In this document: in pieces, positions 21,648-33,477 of the stretch | How the letters are laid out: the number at the start of each line of letters is the position of its first letter | How positions within the stretch are numbered: the stretch's first letter is position 1 | Assembly (NCBI GenBank): GCA_023897205.1 | Contig: JAHWDD010000004.1 | Location: 5,642,001 to 5,706,000, forward strand | Length of the DNA: 64,000 nt | Direction of reading: 5' to 3' | Source: Exophiala sp. HKRS030 | Lineage: Eukaryota; Ascomycota; Eurotiomycetes; Chaetothyriales; Herpotrichiellaceae | Notes under the pieces: generated by a model | What the model saw: only the letters and a program-made list of their open reading frames with translations | Database searches by the model: none | Told to the model about the DNA's origin: nothing | Translations under genes and position numbers: made by a program

Positions 21648-22426
21648 CTAGAGCTCCCCAGCAACAAGCTGCAAATCCACAATATGCCATGGGACAACAA
21701 AAACCGCATAATAATCCTTGAGTCCATCGATGCACTGTTTGAACGTAGATCTCTTCTCAAAATCTTCGTGATGGGCCTAAAGATATCATCATTAGCAACA
21801 GATCCAACGCTGCTTCCGACCTCTACCAGAGTCTTATACTCACATCAACGGATTTCCAATTAATCAACAACAACTGGTCCTGCGGATTCTCAAGAAGCGG
21901 ACTGATGAAATGACCATCGCAGCCAGGATCATTGTCGAGAATTGGAACGACGATCTTGTGGAACTGGCTATAATACCCATTCACGCCGCCTTCGACGACT
22001 TTAGTCAATGCCACTTCGATGGCCGGGCTGCTCAGAACACCGGACAAGTGGTTGACATCGTCGAGACCCGTCGTCTGCAAGATGGCGTGATTCTGCCATT
22101 CGATCCTGCGACCGTTCATCGCAGGCTGGATCACCTTGTTGAATTCAGAATACTGTTGGCTCGTGAAGAATCTGCGGCTGGCGTCGAGACTCTCCCACAG
22201 CACGAATGCGATTTGTGTGTGAAGCTCCTCGTGTTTCCGGCCTCGCCATAGTGCTTTGAGTCCTTTCGCACTGTCATGTCCTTAGCCAACATTCTCAGCG
22301 TGATCGATCGGTGTGGACTTACTTCTTGAGGATTTCAAATGCCTTTGCAAGATCCTTGTCGATTTCGACCTTTGTGTGGACTGGCCGATGGGGCACGATG
22401 ATGAGTTGGAGCGTGAGACTAGCCAT
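21648..22426 (-). CDS. ABM-type dimeric alpha/beta-barrel protein, 219 aa
   Basis: Three exons (minus): 22426-22323, 22270-21844, 21776-21648, with introns of 52 and 67 nt, give 219 residues. The start is MASLTLQLIIVPHRPVH. The sequence has the pattern of a two-module ferredoxin-like barrel: a first unit with LKALWRGRKHEELHTQ and FVLWESLDASRRFFTS, and a second with YSQFHKIVVPILDND and LLLINWKSVD. The last exon carries HHEDFEKRSTFKQCIDGLKD. Proteins of this kind (antibiotic biosynthesis monooxygenase-like) act on quinones and anthrones without a cofactor or bind such ligands. Assignment is by pattern, so it is moderate. It lies between SDR 2 and the zinc alcohol dehydrogenase. Confidence 0.7.
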
Positions 22427-22835
22427 TCTTCAGGCACCTGGGAGGCTTTGAATTTCTTTAAGGCGATTTTCGAGACGATAGTGAGTTTGCTTCGCCTTGC
22501 ACGATGAAGTGCCTGCGAAAGGCTGATTTATAAATAAGCATTCTGTATGTAATGAGCTATTTACCACTGCACCAAGTTGATAGGCTTGGGCGCGCCCTTT
22601 GCACAGAGAAGTTCTGATCTTTGGTCCGGGAATGCGCCGAAACTTTGCTTTGCCACCAAATTTTGGACTGTGGATGTTGTGGGATTCATATCCGAAGCCT
22701 GGGAGTGATACTAGTCTTGACACCTGGCGAAGACTAGATTCTTATATCTAAGTTTCGAAGAAAATCTGAATACACAGACCTCAAGTTGATGCAAGATCCG
22801 AAGTCTTCATTCATGAATTAATGAGAGGCTAAAGG

Positions 22836-23906
22836 CTAGTCAAATGTAATCACAGCTCGCCCAGTCAGCTTCCCGGCGCGAAGTGCTTCATACGCCTCCG
22901 GTACTTTGTCGAAGGGGAATGTGTCCATGTCGATTCTCAATTTTCCTTCGCGTGCAAGTAGACAGACCTCCTCCAAATCCTGTCTTGTAGACCCCAGAGA
23001 AATGGCAAACTCACAGCTCGTAGCAATCTTATTCCAACCGACTTCGACCGTTCCCATGTCCATGCCTACGAGAACAATCCTGCCTCCTGGACGGGAAATA
23101 TCGCAGGCGAGTTTCAGAGTATTGTTCGAGCCCACAAAGTCAAAGATTCCATCCACTCCTTTGCCGTTAGTTTCTTCGAATATTTCCTTGGCTGTATCCG
23201 GACCTGCCTCGAACACTCTGTCTACTCCGAGTTCCTTCGCAATCTGAATCCGTGTTGGGTTCTTGTCCACGGCATAGACTTTTACCCCAGCGATCAATTT
23301 AAGAAATTGAATTGCATAAGCACCAAGACCTCCAGCTCCTAGGACAATCGCTGATGTCCCTGGTCGTAGGCGGGCCCTTACCGTGCCAACGGCACCATAT
23401 GCAGTCACGCCAGCATCAGTAAGAGGAGCATATTTGAGAGGATCTTCATTTCCAATCGAAACAAGCTCATCTCGCGGACAGAGCATGAACTCTGCCAATC
23501 CACCATCCCAACCGGTACCTCGAGTGATCTCGATCGCGCCACGTCTGTAGGTCAGACAATGTTGAGATACACCACGAATACAATACTCGCAGTGTGTACA
23601 ATGTGGCATATGACGAACCGCCACTCCTTCGCCAATCTTCAGATCAGTGACACCTTCTCCGAGTTCCTCAATCACACCTGCATTCTCGTGACCTAGAGTA
23701 TAGGGCACGTCGATCGCTGATGCATATGGATCCGATCCAGGAAGTGAGTCCACCATATCGAGATCCGAGCGACACAGTCCTGCAGCTTTCATTCGGATCA
23801 GAACCTGTCCCCTAGAGGGTACTGGAATAGGCACATCGCAGTACTGTCCAGGCTTTCCCCATTCAAGCAAGCGAAAGGCACGCATGGTCTTCTGTTTTTG
23901 AGCCAT
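22836..23906 (-). CDS. Zinc-dependent alcohol dehydrogenase (MDR family), 356 aa
   Basis: A single exon encodes a medium-chain dehydrogenase. The N-terminal GroES-like domain has the catalytic-zinc ligands Cys in GLCRSDLD (about residue 44) and His-Glu in LGHENAGVI. The structural zinc site has four cysteines spaced x2, x2, x7 in HCTHCEYCIRGVSQHC. The Rossmann motif GAGGLG is near residue 190, followed by VDKNPTRI; an Asp at the end of the second strand suggests NAD. The C-terminus FDKVPEAYEALRAGKLTGRA is standard. This is consistent with oxidation of a secondary or benzylic-type alcohol, but the substrate is not readable. Length and motifs are complete. It belongs to the run of redox genes from 15 to 43 kb. 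Confidence 0.93.
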   Translation of the reverse strand: MAQKQKTMRAFRLLEWGKPGQYCDVPIPVPSRGQVLIRMKAAGLCRSDLDMVDSLPGSDPYASAIDVPYTLGHENAGVIEELGEGVTDLKIGEGVAVRHMPHCTHCEYCIRGVSQHCLTYRRGAIEITRGTGWDGGLAEFMLCPRDELVSIGNEDPLKYAPLTDAGVTAYGAVGTVRARLRPGTSAIVLGAGGLGAYAIQFLKLIAGVKVYAVDKNPTRIQIAKELGVDRVFEAGPDTAKEIFEETNGKGVDGIFDFVGSNNTLKLACDISRPGGRIVLVGMDMGTVEVGWNKIATSCEFAISLGSTRQDLEEVCLLAREGKLRIDMDTFPFDKVPEAYEALRAGKLTGRAVITFD

Positions 23907-24996
23907 GATGATTCCTCAACAAAATCTGTCGTGTATCGTGAAATCGGGAAAGTTGATCTGATGAATGGTTCTGTTCTGACTAATTTGCCAATCGTTGTGA
24001 TATTCTTGCTTTATTGAATGTCCTCTAGCTAAGACTATTGCGGTCTGGGGTAAGCGAGAAGGCCCGAATCTGTCCCGCCGTTGTTGCTCTGTCAATATGA
24101 AGCTCCAGGCGTGACTTGTCTTAAGATATCAATTATTGCATTTTGCTAGGCTCTGCGTAATGGGTGCGCCGACCCGAGTTTGGCGAAAGGATGTGGGATC
24201 TGACCTCTGAGTTCCGGAATTCAACCGTACACGTTTACCATTTAGGTGGAGCCCGTCCCTTGGGTGTCCGAAGTAGATCCCCTCCCAATTTACGGAGCCG
24301 TAGAATCATGATACACGGCCCGACCATGAATTCAGATTATCACCATTATTTGAGCATCACACCTGGCGAAGACCAAAGATCGTTACATCGGTTCGAAAGC
24401 TACCGCAAAGGTTGATGTCATTGCCGTAAATCTTGGCGGATTGATGAGAAGCGGAGGGGAATCTCGGTTCTCACTTTGCCATCCTCTGTACGTTGCAACT
24501 CTTTCATCTGTGTTGTTCGAAGGTGACCAAGACCAGGTCTCTTGGAATACGCTGCTTTCAGCCTTTCACAGACCTCCTAGGAGGGACATGCATTGTGGAA
24601 TTGTCATCTTTCAGCCAAATCACGTACTTGCTCTCATCCATTTCTTTGACTCAAGCCGATTCTTGGGGATGGAAAGTATAGGGAGGGTCGGATCTGATGG
24701 GGACAGTCACGGGGAGTGTGGTCTCCGGTTCGCTGGTATGGGCATTGCAGAGTCGTGGTTACCAAGATGAAATGTGCGGATAAAGAGTGATACTACTACA
24801 GCGAGGAGGTAGAAGCGGCCTCAAGTATTTTGGAACTCCAGAAAGAATGCAGGCACGTATATGAATCATGATTTCCGCATTCATTCTCAGGCGCCTTCCT
24901 TGAGTAGATAATCCGAGTGACTCGAAATGTGCACAAGTCTTGGCACCTTTGATATCAAGGTTGCCATCAACTGTCTGCTGGTTGCATCGCTCGATT
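23907..24996. other. Intergenic, no supported gene
   Basis: Frames of up to 109 codons occur on plus around 24441-24770 without any motif or splice context. The interval contains the promoter of the alcohol dehydrogenase and the 3' flank of the ABM protein. Confidence 0.45.
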
Positions 24997-25462
24997 TCAT
25001 GTGTCTATCGACTGTTGCGGTGTTTGATCAATATGGCCGTTGAAGGCTTGAGATCTATGAAATTCTCTTCTGGTCGTCAAGTTACCAGCATCCTTGACAA
25101 GATTTCTGAAGCCCTCTGAGTCTTCGAGACTCTCCCAGTCCTGTCTCGCCCGTGTTCTAAGAATGTCAGTTCATCGAAAAGTAGGCTAACATGAAAAGCC
25201 TCGCCAGGTATGAGACATTTACGTACCTGATATACAGACTTGCAATGTCGACCTCCAGGGACTCTCGAAATACAGCGAAGCTCTGTACCTTGATTGCACC
25301 ACCACCCTCCTCTCTCTCCCGGATGCGATCAGCGAAGTCTGTCAGAGATCGAAGTAACTGTTTCCGTTTTCCATCATGGGCCCAAAAATGTACGACAACC
25401 ACAAAGCTGTCCTTCGCATCGCGTTCCCTGTCGTCTTTTCTACTCAAGAAGCCACCAAACAT
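24997..25462 (-). CDS. ABM-domain protein, 131 aa
   Basis: Two exons (minus), 25462-25227 and 25156-24997, are separated by a 70-nt intron and join in phase to give 131 residues. The core reads SFVVVVHFWAHDGKRKQLL, then a helix with DFADRIREREEGGG, the strand KVQSFAVFRE, and after the splice RQDWESLEDSEGFRNLV and FHRSQAFNGHIDQ. That order of strand, helix, strand and helix with an ED(W)xS-type turn is typical of antibiotic biosynthesis monooxygenase (ABM) barrels. Such proteins oxidise quinol-like intermediates or degrade small ligands. The frame ends in the second exon; stopping at the intron would give a false C-terminus. It faces the second P450 divergently across about 960 bp. Confidence 0.75.
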
Positions 25463-26426
25463 GTCAAAATAATGGATATCATAATCAGGACTCCCAAGCC
25501 CTGAACATTACGGAGAAGTTTCTGTTCCTCGACCAATTTCATTTCCCTCTTGAAGACCTCGGTATTTGTATGACCAACGAAGAAGCCAATGGGGTGGGCA
25601 TAACCTTCCAGACCCAGAGTGTGTCTGGCTCACCGTCGACATCCCGGCACCAATAGTAAGAAGTTGAATACGGTTCGTTCTTCGTGGCTTCGCACAACGG
25701 TACAAGTCTTTCCTGCCACTATTGATATGACAAACATCAGTTCGATGTCATGCATCCGATTTGTATTGAGAGTACCTTGGGAAATGCGCCATCCGACCCT
25801 ACAACCCTAGCAAGTACGAAGAAATGTGGCATGGACATTATGGTTCACGTTTTGTTTGCTGTCGTAGATCAGTTGCTCTCTACTTGGGGATTTACGAGAA
25901 GGTGGCTCGACAATCTTTTCAAGTACAAGATGATCTGGTACCAAACTTGGGACGGTGCAAAACCAAGGTGAGTTCGTACCATATGATCAAGCAAGGGCGA
26001 TATCATGTGACTTGGCGAGGCAAGAATTTGACACTTGCCTCCATAGGTGCCTCGTCTTGCGAGAATTGTCAGTTAGTCCTTCGCGAAAGGAAACAAGTCA
26101 AGTTGATTCTGACATTGCCCATCCGTGCCCATTCCGCTGCCGAAGAACGCGAAGGATATTGGCCGTTTGGGGTCCCCGAGTTCTCCAAAACCTGTCAGAG
26201 AAGTGACATCGGATCCACAAAGGCTCCTGTCCGAAGATTACCGAGTGCTATGCTGGGGCTCCAGAATTGTGTTCTCAAGGAACGTCTTCGGAGTTGCTGA
26301 TATCATGTTTCTGGATCATACAACATCTATTGTGGGCTTTTCCATTCGTCGAATACAAATTATACTTGTAGCCTTCCACGGCCCTTTTCCGCCTGCAACC
26401 AGCTTGCGCATATTTGTGATCAATCC
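25463..26426. other. Divergent intergenic with coding-like fragments
   Basis: Between the ABM gene and the second P450, plus-strand fragments look protein-like in changing frames (for example CVWLTVDIPAPI near 25620, and YEKVARQSFQVQDDLVPN near 25900). A GT-AG pair can be drawn, but no continuous product results. It may be a relic of a lost cluster gene or chance. It must contain the promoters of both neighbours. Confidence 0.35.
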
Positions 26427-28319
26427 ATGAACACAATGGCTCTCGATCTACTCAAACGCGATGGCGCTGCACCGCCTATTAGTCTTATTGCTGGAGCCAT
26501 CATACTGATTGTCGGGCTCTACAAACTACTCAGGGTCGGCAGCCGGGACAAACGTCTGCCACCTGGTCCTCCAACGATTCCAATCTTGGGCAATTTGCAT
26601 CTGATTCCCAAAAGTGGATTAGGCTTGAAGTATGTGGCATCCCAAAGTCTGTTATAACGAACCCCCAAAAGTACTGACAATATCTGAAGATTGAAAGAGT
26701 GGGGTCAGCAATATGGTGGTGTTTATTCCCTCAAATTCGGACCTGGAACTGCCATCATCCTGTTCGACCGTAAGGCAGTGCACCATCTACTCGACAAGAA
26801 GGGCACAATCTATTCCGAAAGGCCTCACAACTACGTGCCCCATCTGGTGACTGGAGGCGACAGCTTCGCGTTCATGGACAGCACACCACTTTGGCGATCC
26901 GAAAGAAAGGTTGCTGCACACAATCTATCAGTATGAATTCCCTGATTTGAATTACCTTGACCTGTACTGAACGATCTCCTAGCCCCGTAATCTAGATGAA
27001 AAGGTTGGATTCATTCAGGATGCCGAGTAAGTATTTTTCTTCGACAGCTGTAAAGGAATTTGTCTCTTAACATGCTTAGATCCGTGGTCTTCCTGAACGA
27101 AATCGCCACCCACCCCGAAGGCTACTACAAGAGCTTTAAGCGGATGACGTCTTCTGTCGCCAATGCGGTCGTATGGGGTCATAGAGGCCCGGTCTACGAG
27201 AGCTTCTGGGGACGCGTAAGTGCCGGACCTGTGCTTCTCCCAATTCGTGCTAACCAACTTCGCAGGCTGTCTACGACGCGATGAGCAACTATTCAGAATC
27301 ACTCGAGGCAGGCGCAAATCCACCAGTCGATGAGTTTCCATTCTTGAAGTATATCCCTGAGCGATTTGCGTACTGGAAACGTCGTGCTAAGGGCTCCTAT
27401 AAATGTATGGACGACACCTGGAGCGAGGCACGACGTCTTGTGGAGGCACGACGTGCCAAAGGCATTAAGCGTCCGTCGATCATCGATTCGATTTTGGACC
27501 AAGAAAAGCATAGTGATTTGAACGTCACGGATAAGCAGATGAACCATTTCCTAGGCGTACTGGTTGAGGGAGGCGCAGACACCACTGCTTCGGCTACTTT
27601 GACATCCATCATGCACCTCGCTCTTCATCCCGAAATCCAGGCAAAGGCTCGGAAGGAACTCGATGCAGTGTGCGGAACTGAGCGGTAAGATGAAATATGA
27701 TGCATCGCATGGGTGATAGTAGACTGACATTGGAAACAGGTTGCCTATGTGGTCGGATTTTGCGCAGCTTCCATATATCAACTGCATCATCAAGGAAGCC
27801 CTGAGAATTCATCCAGTGCTTCCCATGGGTGTTCCACATCGCGTCAACCAGGATGACTGGTACGAGGGCATGCTCATTCCTAAAGACGCCACTGTGATCA
27901 TTCCAATTTGGGGCATGCACATGTCTGAAATGACAGGCTATGAGGATCCTACGCGTTATAACCCAGATCGATTCCTTGCATGGCCACGTCTTGCCGACGC
28001 TTATGCGGGTTCTCCAGACTATCAGAACCGTGACCACTACACCTACGGAGCTGGCCGAAGAATCTGCCCTGGTATCCATCTCGCTGAAAGAACACAGTTC
28101 AGAATGACATCGCGGTTGTTGTGGGCTTTTGATATTGTTCAGAAGAAAGATGCGAGTGGTAATCTCATTCCCATTGATGTCAACGATTATCATGAGGGTA
28201 TCAGTCATACTCCCAAGGAATTCCCCGTCGAGTTCAAGTTAAGGAGTCAGAAACATCTACAGGTCATTCGCAAGGAACTAGAAGCGGCCCACGACTTCTT
28301 GAAGCAATTTGATGACTAG
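26427..28319 (+). CDS. Cytochrome P450 (second of two related), six exons, 540 aa
   Basis: Exons: 26427-26629, 26690-26930, 26983-27026, 27080-27215, 27266-27684, 27740-28319; all junctions are GT-AG and in phase. The N-terminal anchor (PISLIAGAIILIVGLYKLL) is followed by [14 protein letters not shown]. Substrate-recognition and core motifs are LLDKKGTIYSERP, the I-helix GGADTTAS, EALRIHP (ExxR), YNPDRF and the haem loop [16 protein letters not shown] with its Cys ligand. It is clearly paralogous to the P450 at 15338, sharing blocks such as GANPPVD, but its exon pattern differs and it lacks the AT-AC intron. The class is found in aflatoxin-type and phenolic metabolism; the actual substrate is unknown. 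It is intact, so it is the likelier working enzyme of the pair. Confidence 0.93.
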
Positions 28320-29029
28320 TTCTATAGTGTTGAGGAGACGCAGCATTCTAGGTAGACGAAAGGAATACGAAGCTCTTTTACTTTTATCAGAATTCCAGCC
28401 AATAACCAGCTGTATGGAAGAGCAGGACAATAAGAAATCTGAACACGCCTTCAGCCGTCATGGATAGTTGAAAGCGCTGGTCCCCAACAGAGTAACAAGT
28501 CTAGGGATCTCCACGTCGACACCTGATCCACCGAGTCAGCTCCTCACCCCCTTTGACCCCACGTCGAGGTTAAGCTAGAGTCTGGAGTATTCCGCTTGTG
28601 GCAAGGTCGTCTTGACTCCACCCACCAGCCTAATTAATACCGATAACCGGGGGCCGAACCTTGGCCTCGGTGAGCCACGCCATTATCTGCGGATTGCCGC
28701 AATCCGACCGCTTGACTACGTGTCGGTCGAGCTGATGCATATGCCCGTCGCGGACCGATCGAGACTCGGTGTAATCCTCCACACCGAAACATGGGTGGAG
28801 GGTAGCGTTGCTTTCATTCTTCCTGGAGTCTTAACCCTCGCCCCGACGCGGAGATTGCGGAGAACATTGCTTCGACCCAATCGGAATGCGATCATTCAAA
28901 AACGAAGGTGATTCGTGGGCGTTCGGTTTACAAGGTGTAGAAGCGATCGCTGAAGTCGTGCTGGCTGTGTCAGTTCTGAATTGAAACAGGGCACTTCTTG
29001 AGAACAGTGCAGGTGTGTCGAAAGAGACA
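28320..29029. other. Intergenic, no supported gene
   Basis: A 99-codon plus frame at 28612-28911 has no motif. The segment lies between two plus-strand genes, so it holds the P450 3' flank and the promoter of SDR 3. Confidence 0.5.
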
Positions 29030-29946
29030 ATGGCTTTTCTCGCTCTTACAGGGTAAGCTTGGACGATCTCTAAGGCGGTGCTGCCTCTTGCTGGCCGCGT
29101 AGCACTACACCCCTGCCGTACATTGTATAGAGATCCTGCTGACTGGACTTATCATCGTCGATCAACAGATCAGCCTTCATCACAGGTGCTGGCGGCGCAG
29201 TCGGACGAGCAGTCGCGCTCGGTTTCGCTCGTCATGGCGTGACCAAGATCGCGGGATTGGACGTGCAAGCAAAAGCACTCGACGAGACGAAAGCCGCCGT
29301 GCTCGAGGCATACCCGGGCGTAGAGTTCCTCAGTCTCACGGCTGATCTGAACGACGAAAAGGCCGTCGAGCAAGCCATATCACAGACAGCCAGCGCCTTT
29401 GGACGGATCGACTATGCGGTCAACAACGCCGGCGTGGGCCAGCCACTGGCGCCGTCAGGCGACACGGCCATCGCAGACTTCGACCGCGTCATGGCCATCA
29501 ACTTCCGCGGGCTGTGGCTGTGCGAGAAGTACGAGCTGCTGCAGATGCAGAGCCAGGACGGCCGACCGGTGCATTCGATCAACAAGGCCATCCTGGAAAA
29601 GGGGTCTATCATCAACGTCTCGTCCGTGCTGGGCTTCATGGCCATGCCGCACTTGGGAATCTACAATTCAAGCAAACACGCCATCTTGGGGTTGACCAGG
29701 ACAGACGCCATTGACTATGCCAAGCGAGGGATCAGGATCAATGCGGTGGCGCCGGGATTTATTGACACCCCGCTGTTGCTGGAGGAGACGAGAAAGGCGC
29801 TGAAAGTGACGATTGATCGGATTCCACAGGGTCGACTGGCGAGTTCTGAGGAGGTTGCGGATACGATTTGCTTTTTGGCCAGTGGTCTTGCCACGCATCT
29901 CACTGGCCTGACGTTGCCTGTTGATGGTGGGTTGTCCATTACATAG
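29030..29946 (+). CDS. Short-chain dehydrogenase/reductase 3, 266 aa
   Basis: A tiny first exon, 29030-29052 (MAFLALTG), is spliced over a 116-nt intron to exon 2, 29169-29946. The join is supported because it rebuilds the cofactor loop in GSAFITGAGGAVGRAVA. Further motifs are LDVQAKAL after the second strand (Asp suggests NAD), NNAGVGQP, the catalytic Ser in IINVSSVLG, YNSSK as YxxxK, and TLPVDGGLSIT at the end. The first exon is so short that starting at the GTG-rich region of exon 2 would lose the nucleotide-binding motif. GC content rises in the middle of exon 2 compared with neighbours. The substrate is unknown. Confidence 0.88.
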
Positions 29947-30047
29947 GTCGAGAAGTAATCAAAAATGACGTAGGAATATTATTGTTCTTTTAAGCAATCT
30001 TCAACCCCAAGGAATCAATATTCCGGAGAAATCAGGGGTTTAAACCC

Positions 30048-31772
30048 TTATTTCTTGGCTTCGTGTTCAACCTCTAGTGCCTGCTGCTTGTTGTCGTCAA
30101 TATGGTCTGCTGTCTTGACTTCCAAGGCATGTTCGAAATCAAGAGCCACTTCATCGCCAAATTTGGCACCAAGTTCCTCCAATGAGATTCCTGCAGTCTA
30201 GGTAGGAAATCAGTATCAAAAGCTTAGGGTACGGTAATCGAAGTAATCCTTACCTCAGGTAAAAAGTGGCATGGGATGGTTAGAGCAATGGTGACGCAAA
30301 TGAAAACCAAATAGTACTTCCACCCAATGGAGTTGAAAGCCTGGGCAGCAGGAGCCGTCGACCAGATTGAGAAGACGTAGAAGCCAAAGTATGAGATTGC
30401 AGAACCTTTGCTGCGTAGATGAGTTGGCCAAATCTCACAGCCATAGACGTAACCGACGCACTCCAAGGTGCAGCAGAAGTAGAATGCAATAATGAAGTAG
30501 ATGGCCACAGCAGCTCGAACACCAGCGAGATTGGAACCGTCTAGGTAATTGGCTTGGAGAGCACACTCAATCGCAAGGAGGATTGCCATACCCCAACCAC
30601 CAGCCACTGTATCACTTGTTAGTGAAAACGAAAAAAGAGGAGGGAGGAACTTACCAATCAACTTTACGCGTCCAATTCTGTCAATGAGGTAGATATTCAC
30701 AAAGCATCCAGCAAACAAGGCGACTGTCCAGATAAGTGCTAATGCCAATTGCAAGACAGTACCGTAGCCGAGAGCACCAAATAGTCTGGGAGTAAGATTG
30801 GCGAGGACGGTGATACCTGTGGATTGAGCCATGGTCCACACGAGGAGAGTGCACACGAGCCTCTTGCGCATTGAAGGAGTCTTGAAGATGAACGCCCAGC
30901 TACGTGGTTGGGAAGCATCGTGGTCGACTTGAGCCACGATCTGGGCCAATTCAGCCTGTGCCACTCTTCCATTGGGGTCGGCCTTTGTTTTGTGGATTCT
31001 GTGCAAAATCTCTCCTGCCTCTTGAGCTCGGCCGTGTTCGACGAGCCATCTTGGAGACTCTGGGAGTGCGAGCAGCGAAAGGAAAAGAGCAACTCCGAAG
31101 AAGGTGGCAATGCAGTAGTTCAGCCGCCATTGATAGGACGCGGTGACGAAGTGGAAGCCGAGAGCTGCGCAGGAGGACAGAATGTAGCCAAATACGATGA
31201 AGTTGCCTTGGAGACCCACGAGGAGACCTCGACTGTGAGCGGGAGAGATTTCACTCAGGTAGACAGGAGTATTTGTGATGACCATTCCGGCGCCGAATCC
31301 TGCAAGATAGCGACCGACGAGAAACATGGCAATATGAGGTGCTCCTGCCTGGAAGGCGTTACCCACGGTCAGCAGGACGGCTGCAACGCGAGTAGCAGCT
31401 TTTCGACCCCATTTGTTGGAAATCCATGATTGACCAACAGCGCCAAGGAGGGCAGCACCAAAGAAACTATCGCATTGAAGGTCAGTGACTGATAGTGCTA
31501 GAATTGTCGATGGAGTGTTCTTACCCGGAAATGATACCATCAATTAAAGGAAGGGCATTGCTGCCACTGAGGAATTTGATTCCGAATGTAGTCTGAGCAA
31601 GAGTGCCAGCAATGACATTGTTTGAATAACCATAGTTGAAGCTTGCCAATGCGGCTGCGCAGATAAGCTGTCTCTGGTCAGTGGGAGTCGGGCACGATCA
31701 TATTGGAGTATAACTGACAATGACATTGACAAAGCTCGTGTGGCCTTTGACCGCCAATGCTTCGACCGCCAT
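30048..31772 (-). CDS. MFS sugar-type transporter, five exons, 503 aa
   Basis: Exons (minus): 31772-31719, 31667-31525, 31466-30655, 30606-30254, 30197-30048. The protein has about 12 membrane segments, with the sugar-porter signatures NKWGRKAATR, GRYLAGFGAGMV, VYLSEISPAHSRG and PESPRWLVEHGR, and DRIGRVK in the second half. The C-terminal exon adds a soluble tail, ETAGISLEELGAKFGD, as in fungal hexose, quinate or lactose permease-like carriers. Introns of 48-58 nt interrupt membrane segments, so single-frame reading would miss both ends. In this neighbourhood it may import the compound processed by the redox enzymes or a sugar/cyclitol; the ligand is not determinable from sequence. It is divergent from the VOC gene at 33478. 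Confidence 0.92.
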
Positions 31773-33477
31773 TGTGGTGCTCTTAAACCCTTGACGCGAG
31801 AGGCGAGAGGCGAGTGGCGAGTTGATTTGGACTTGTTGAATTTTTTCAAAGAGGTCGTGGGTGCTCGTGATGGGCAAGCCTTGTGAAGATTGCTAGATGG
31901 ACCATGTACCTGGTAGTGCCTGGTGGGTCTTTATATAAGTCAGCTTCGACTCGAGCTTGAAGCTGTGTGTTGATGTGTTTACTCACTCATTCAGTGTGGC
32001 AGCCTTCCCCTGCAGCATGGCCTGGTCTAACCCATGGGGAAAGCTTTTGCGGGGGTGCCGATGTGTGGCCGACTTGAAAGCTCTGCGTATCAAAGCCTGC
32101 AATCAGGATAGCGAAGATCCGCCGGTGCCTCGAAACGGAGTGTCGTGGAGGCCCCGGCGCTTGGCCGGTTCGTGTTTCTGCAGCAGTGGCCCCCAGATTA
32201 TTGGGTCGGGGCAGATGTCGGGATGTGGAGCTTGTGATGGGAGAGAGATAGAAAAAAAGAGGGTTAGCGCTCACGCTTTGAGCCATTCGGGACTGCCAAT
32301 TTCGACTAGCGCTGCACGTGACACTCATAGCGACGATGACGGACCCTGGACACATCTCCTCCTTGCAAACATCCAATCCTGGGTGGATGCCTGAGCAGGT
32401 GAGGTACGTATGAACTAATCTTGATTTGTTTGAGTACCTAATCATGTAAGCACAATGGAAGGTGGATCATCATGCAGAAAGGCTCATCGAGCGAACAGGA
32501 GCACAGAGTCGTCATTCACGCCCCACAGATTTGCACGTACAACTTTGGGCGATGGAGAGCCGATGACTTTCATCCCAAGACAATACTATCAAGTCGTGAT
32601 ATGGGTTATGCAAGATGAGAGTTTCGGCTTCGGGAATCGTCCCACTGGAACGGTCACACATAGCCGCCGTTGCCCGAACTTGATCTTCTCCTGTCCGAAT
32701 AGTTTCTGCGTATCTAGATGGATTGAACATTACGGTCTGACATCTTGAACATTATGTCACCCAAAGACACTGACGAATGCACTGGAAGTAGTGAAAGTAG
32801 TGAAAGCAGTAGAACTATACAAGTGCTGGCGTCACTGATAGATATCCTTCTTACACGAATAAGCGCAAGGCTGCGCGCGAGGCTCCCAGAGTTGATGTTG
32901 GCAGTGGCAGATGAAATCACCCTTTGCTCTTTCCTCATTTGCTCCCAGCTTGAACCGGAATGTCCGGCGTGACAAGCGAAAACGACCACCAAAGAGGTCT
33001 CATTATACGCAATTGGCGTCCCGCCTTGCCTGCGACGGGATGTAGTCACCGTGTCAACCAATGCAGGAAAAGATACACGACCATCGATCGCATTGGCAGC
33101 CGGACGAGTACAAGACTCCGAGACAAATGGTCCCACAAAGCATACGCAATGTTGGTGGTCACAATTAGTTCTCACGGCAGACGCGGCCATCAGGCCCTTG
33201 ATGGATCGTCGTTGACAATGACTGTTTCGCTAGTCTTCGCCCGGATTCGTTGCTTCTACTCCGGGGTCACAAATTCGACCGAACCCATGCAGGTCAGCTT
33301 CTCCAGAACCGGTCCACTCTCGACTAATCTATCTTCAATAGCCTAAGCCGCCCTCGCCCTTCATGACTGGTCTCATCCCCCTGATCGAGAAGATATCAAA
33401 TCAACGTGTGCTTATTGTCAATACGTCGGGAAATCCCCCCCTGTACTCCCCTTTTCAGTCTCCGTGGATAGCCGTCA
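31773..33477. other. Intergenic 1.7 kb, no supported gene
   Basis: Several overlapping frames (up to 158 codons on minus at 32714-33190) lack motifs and consistent splicing. A short run of GAAAGTAGT-type repeats is at about 32785-32810. The interval separates the divergent MFS and VOC genes and so includes both promoters. Confidence 0.45.

Noticed and set aside
32714..33190. 158-codon minus-strand frame
   Set aside because: There is no motif, no splice context and a Ser/Leu-rich composition with overlapping frames on the other strand; it is likely chance.
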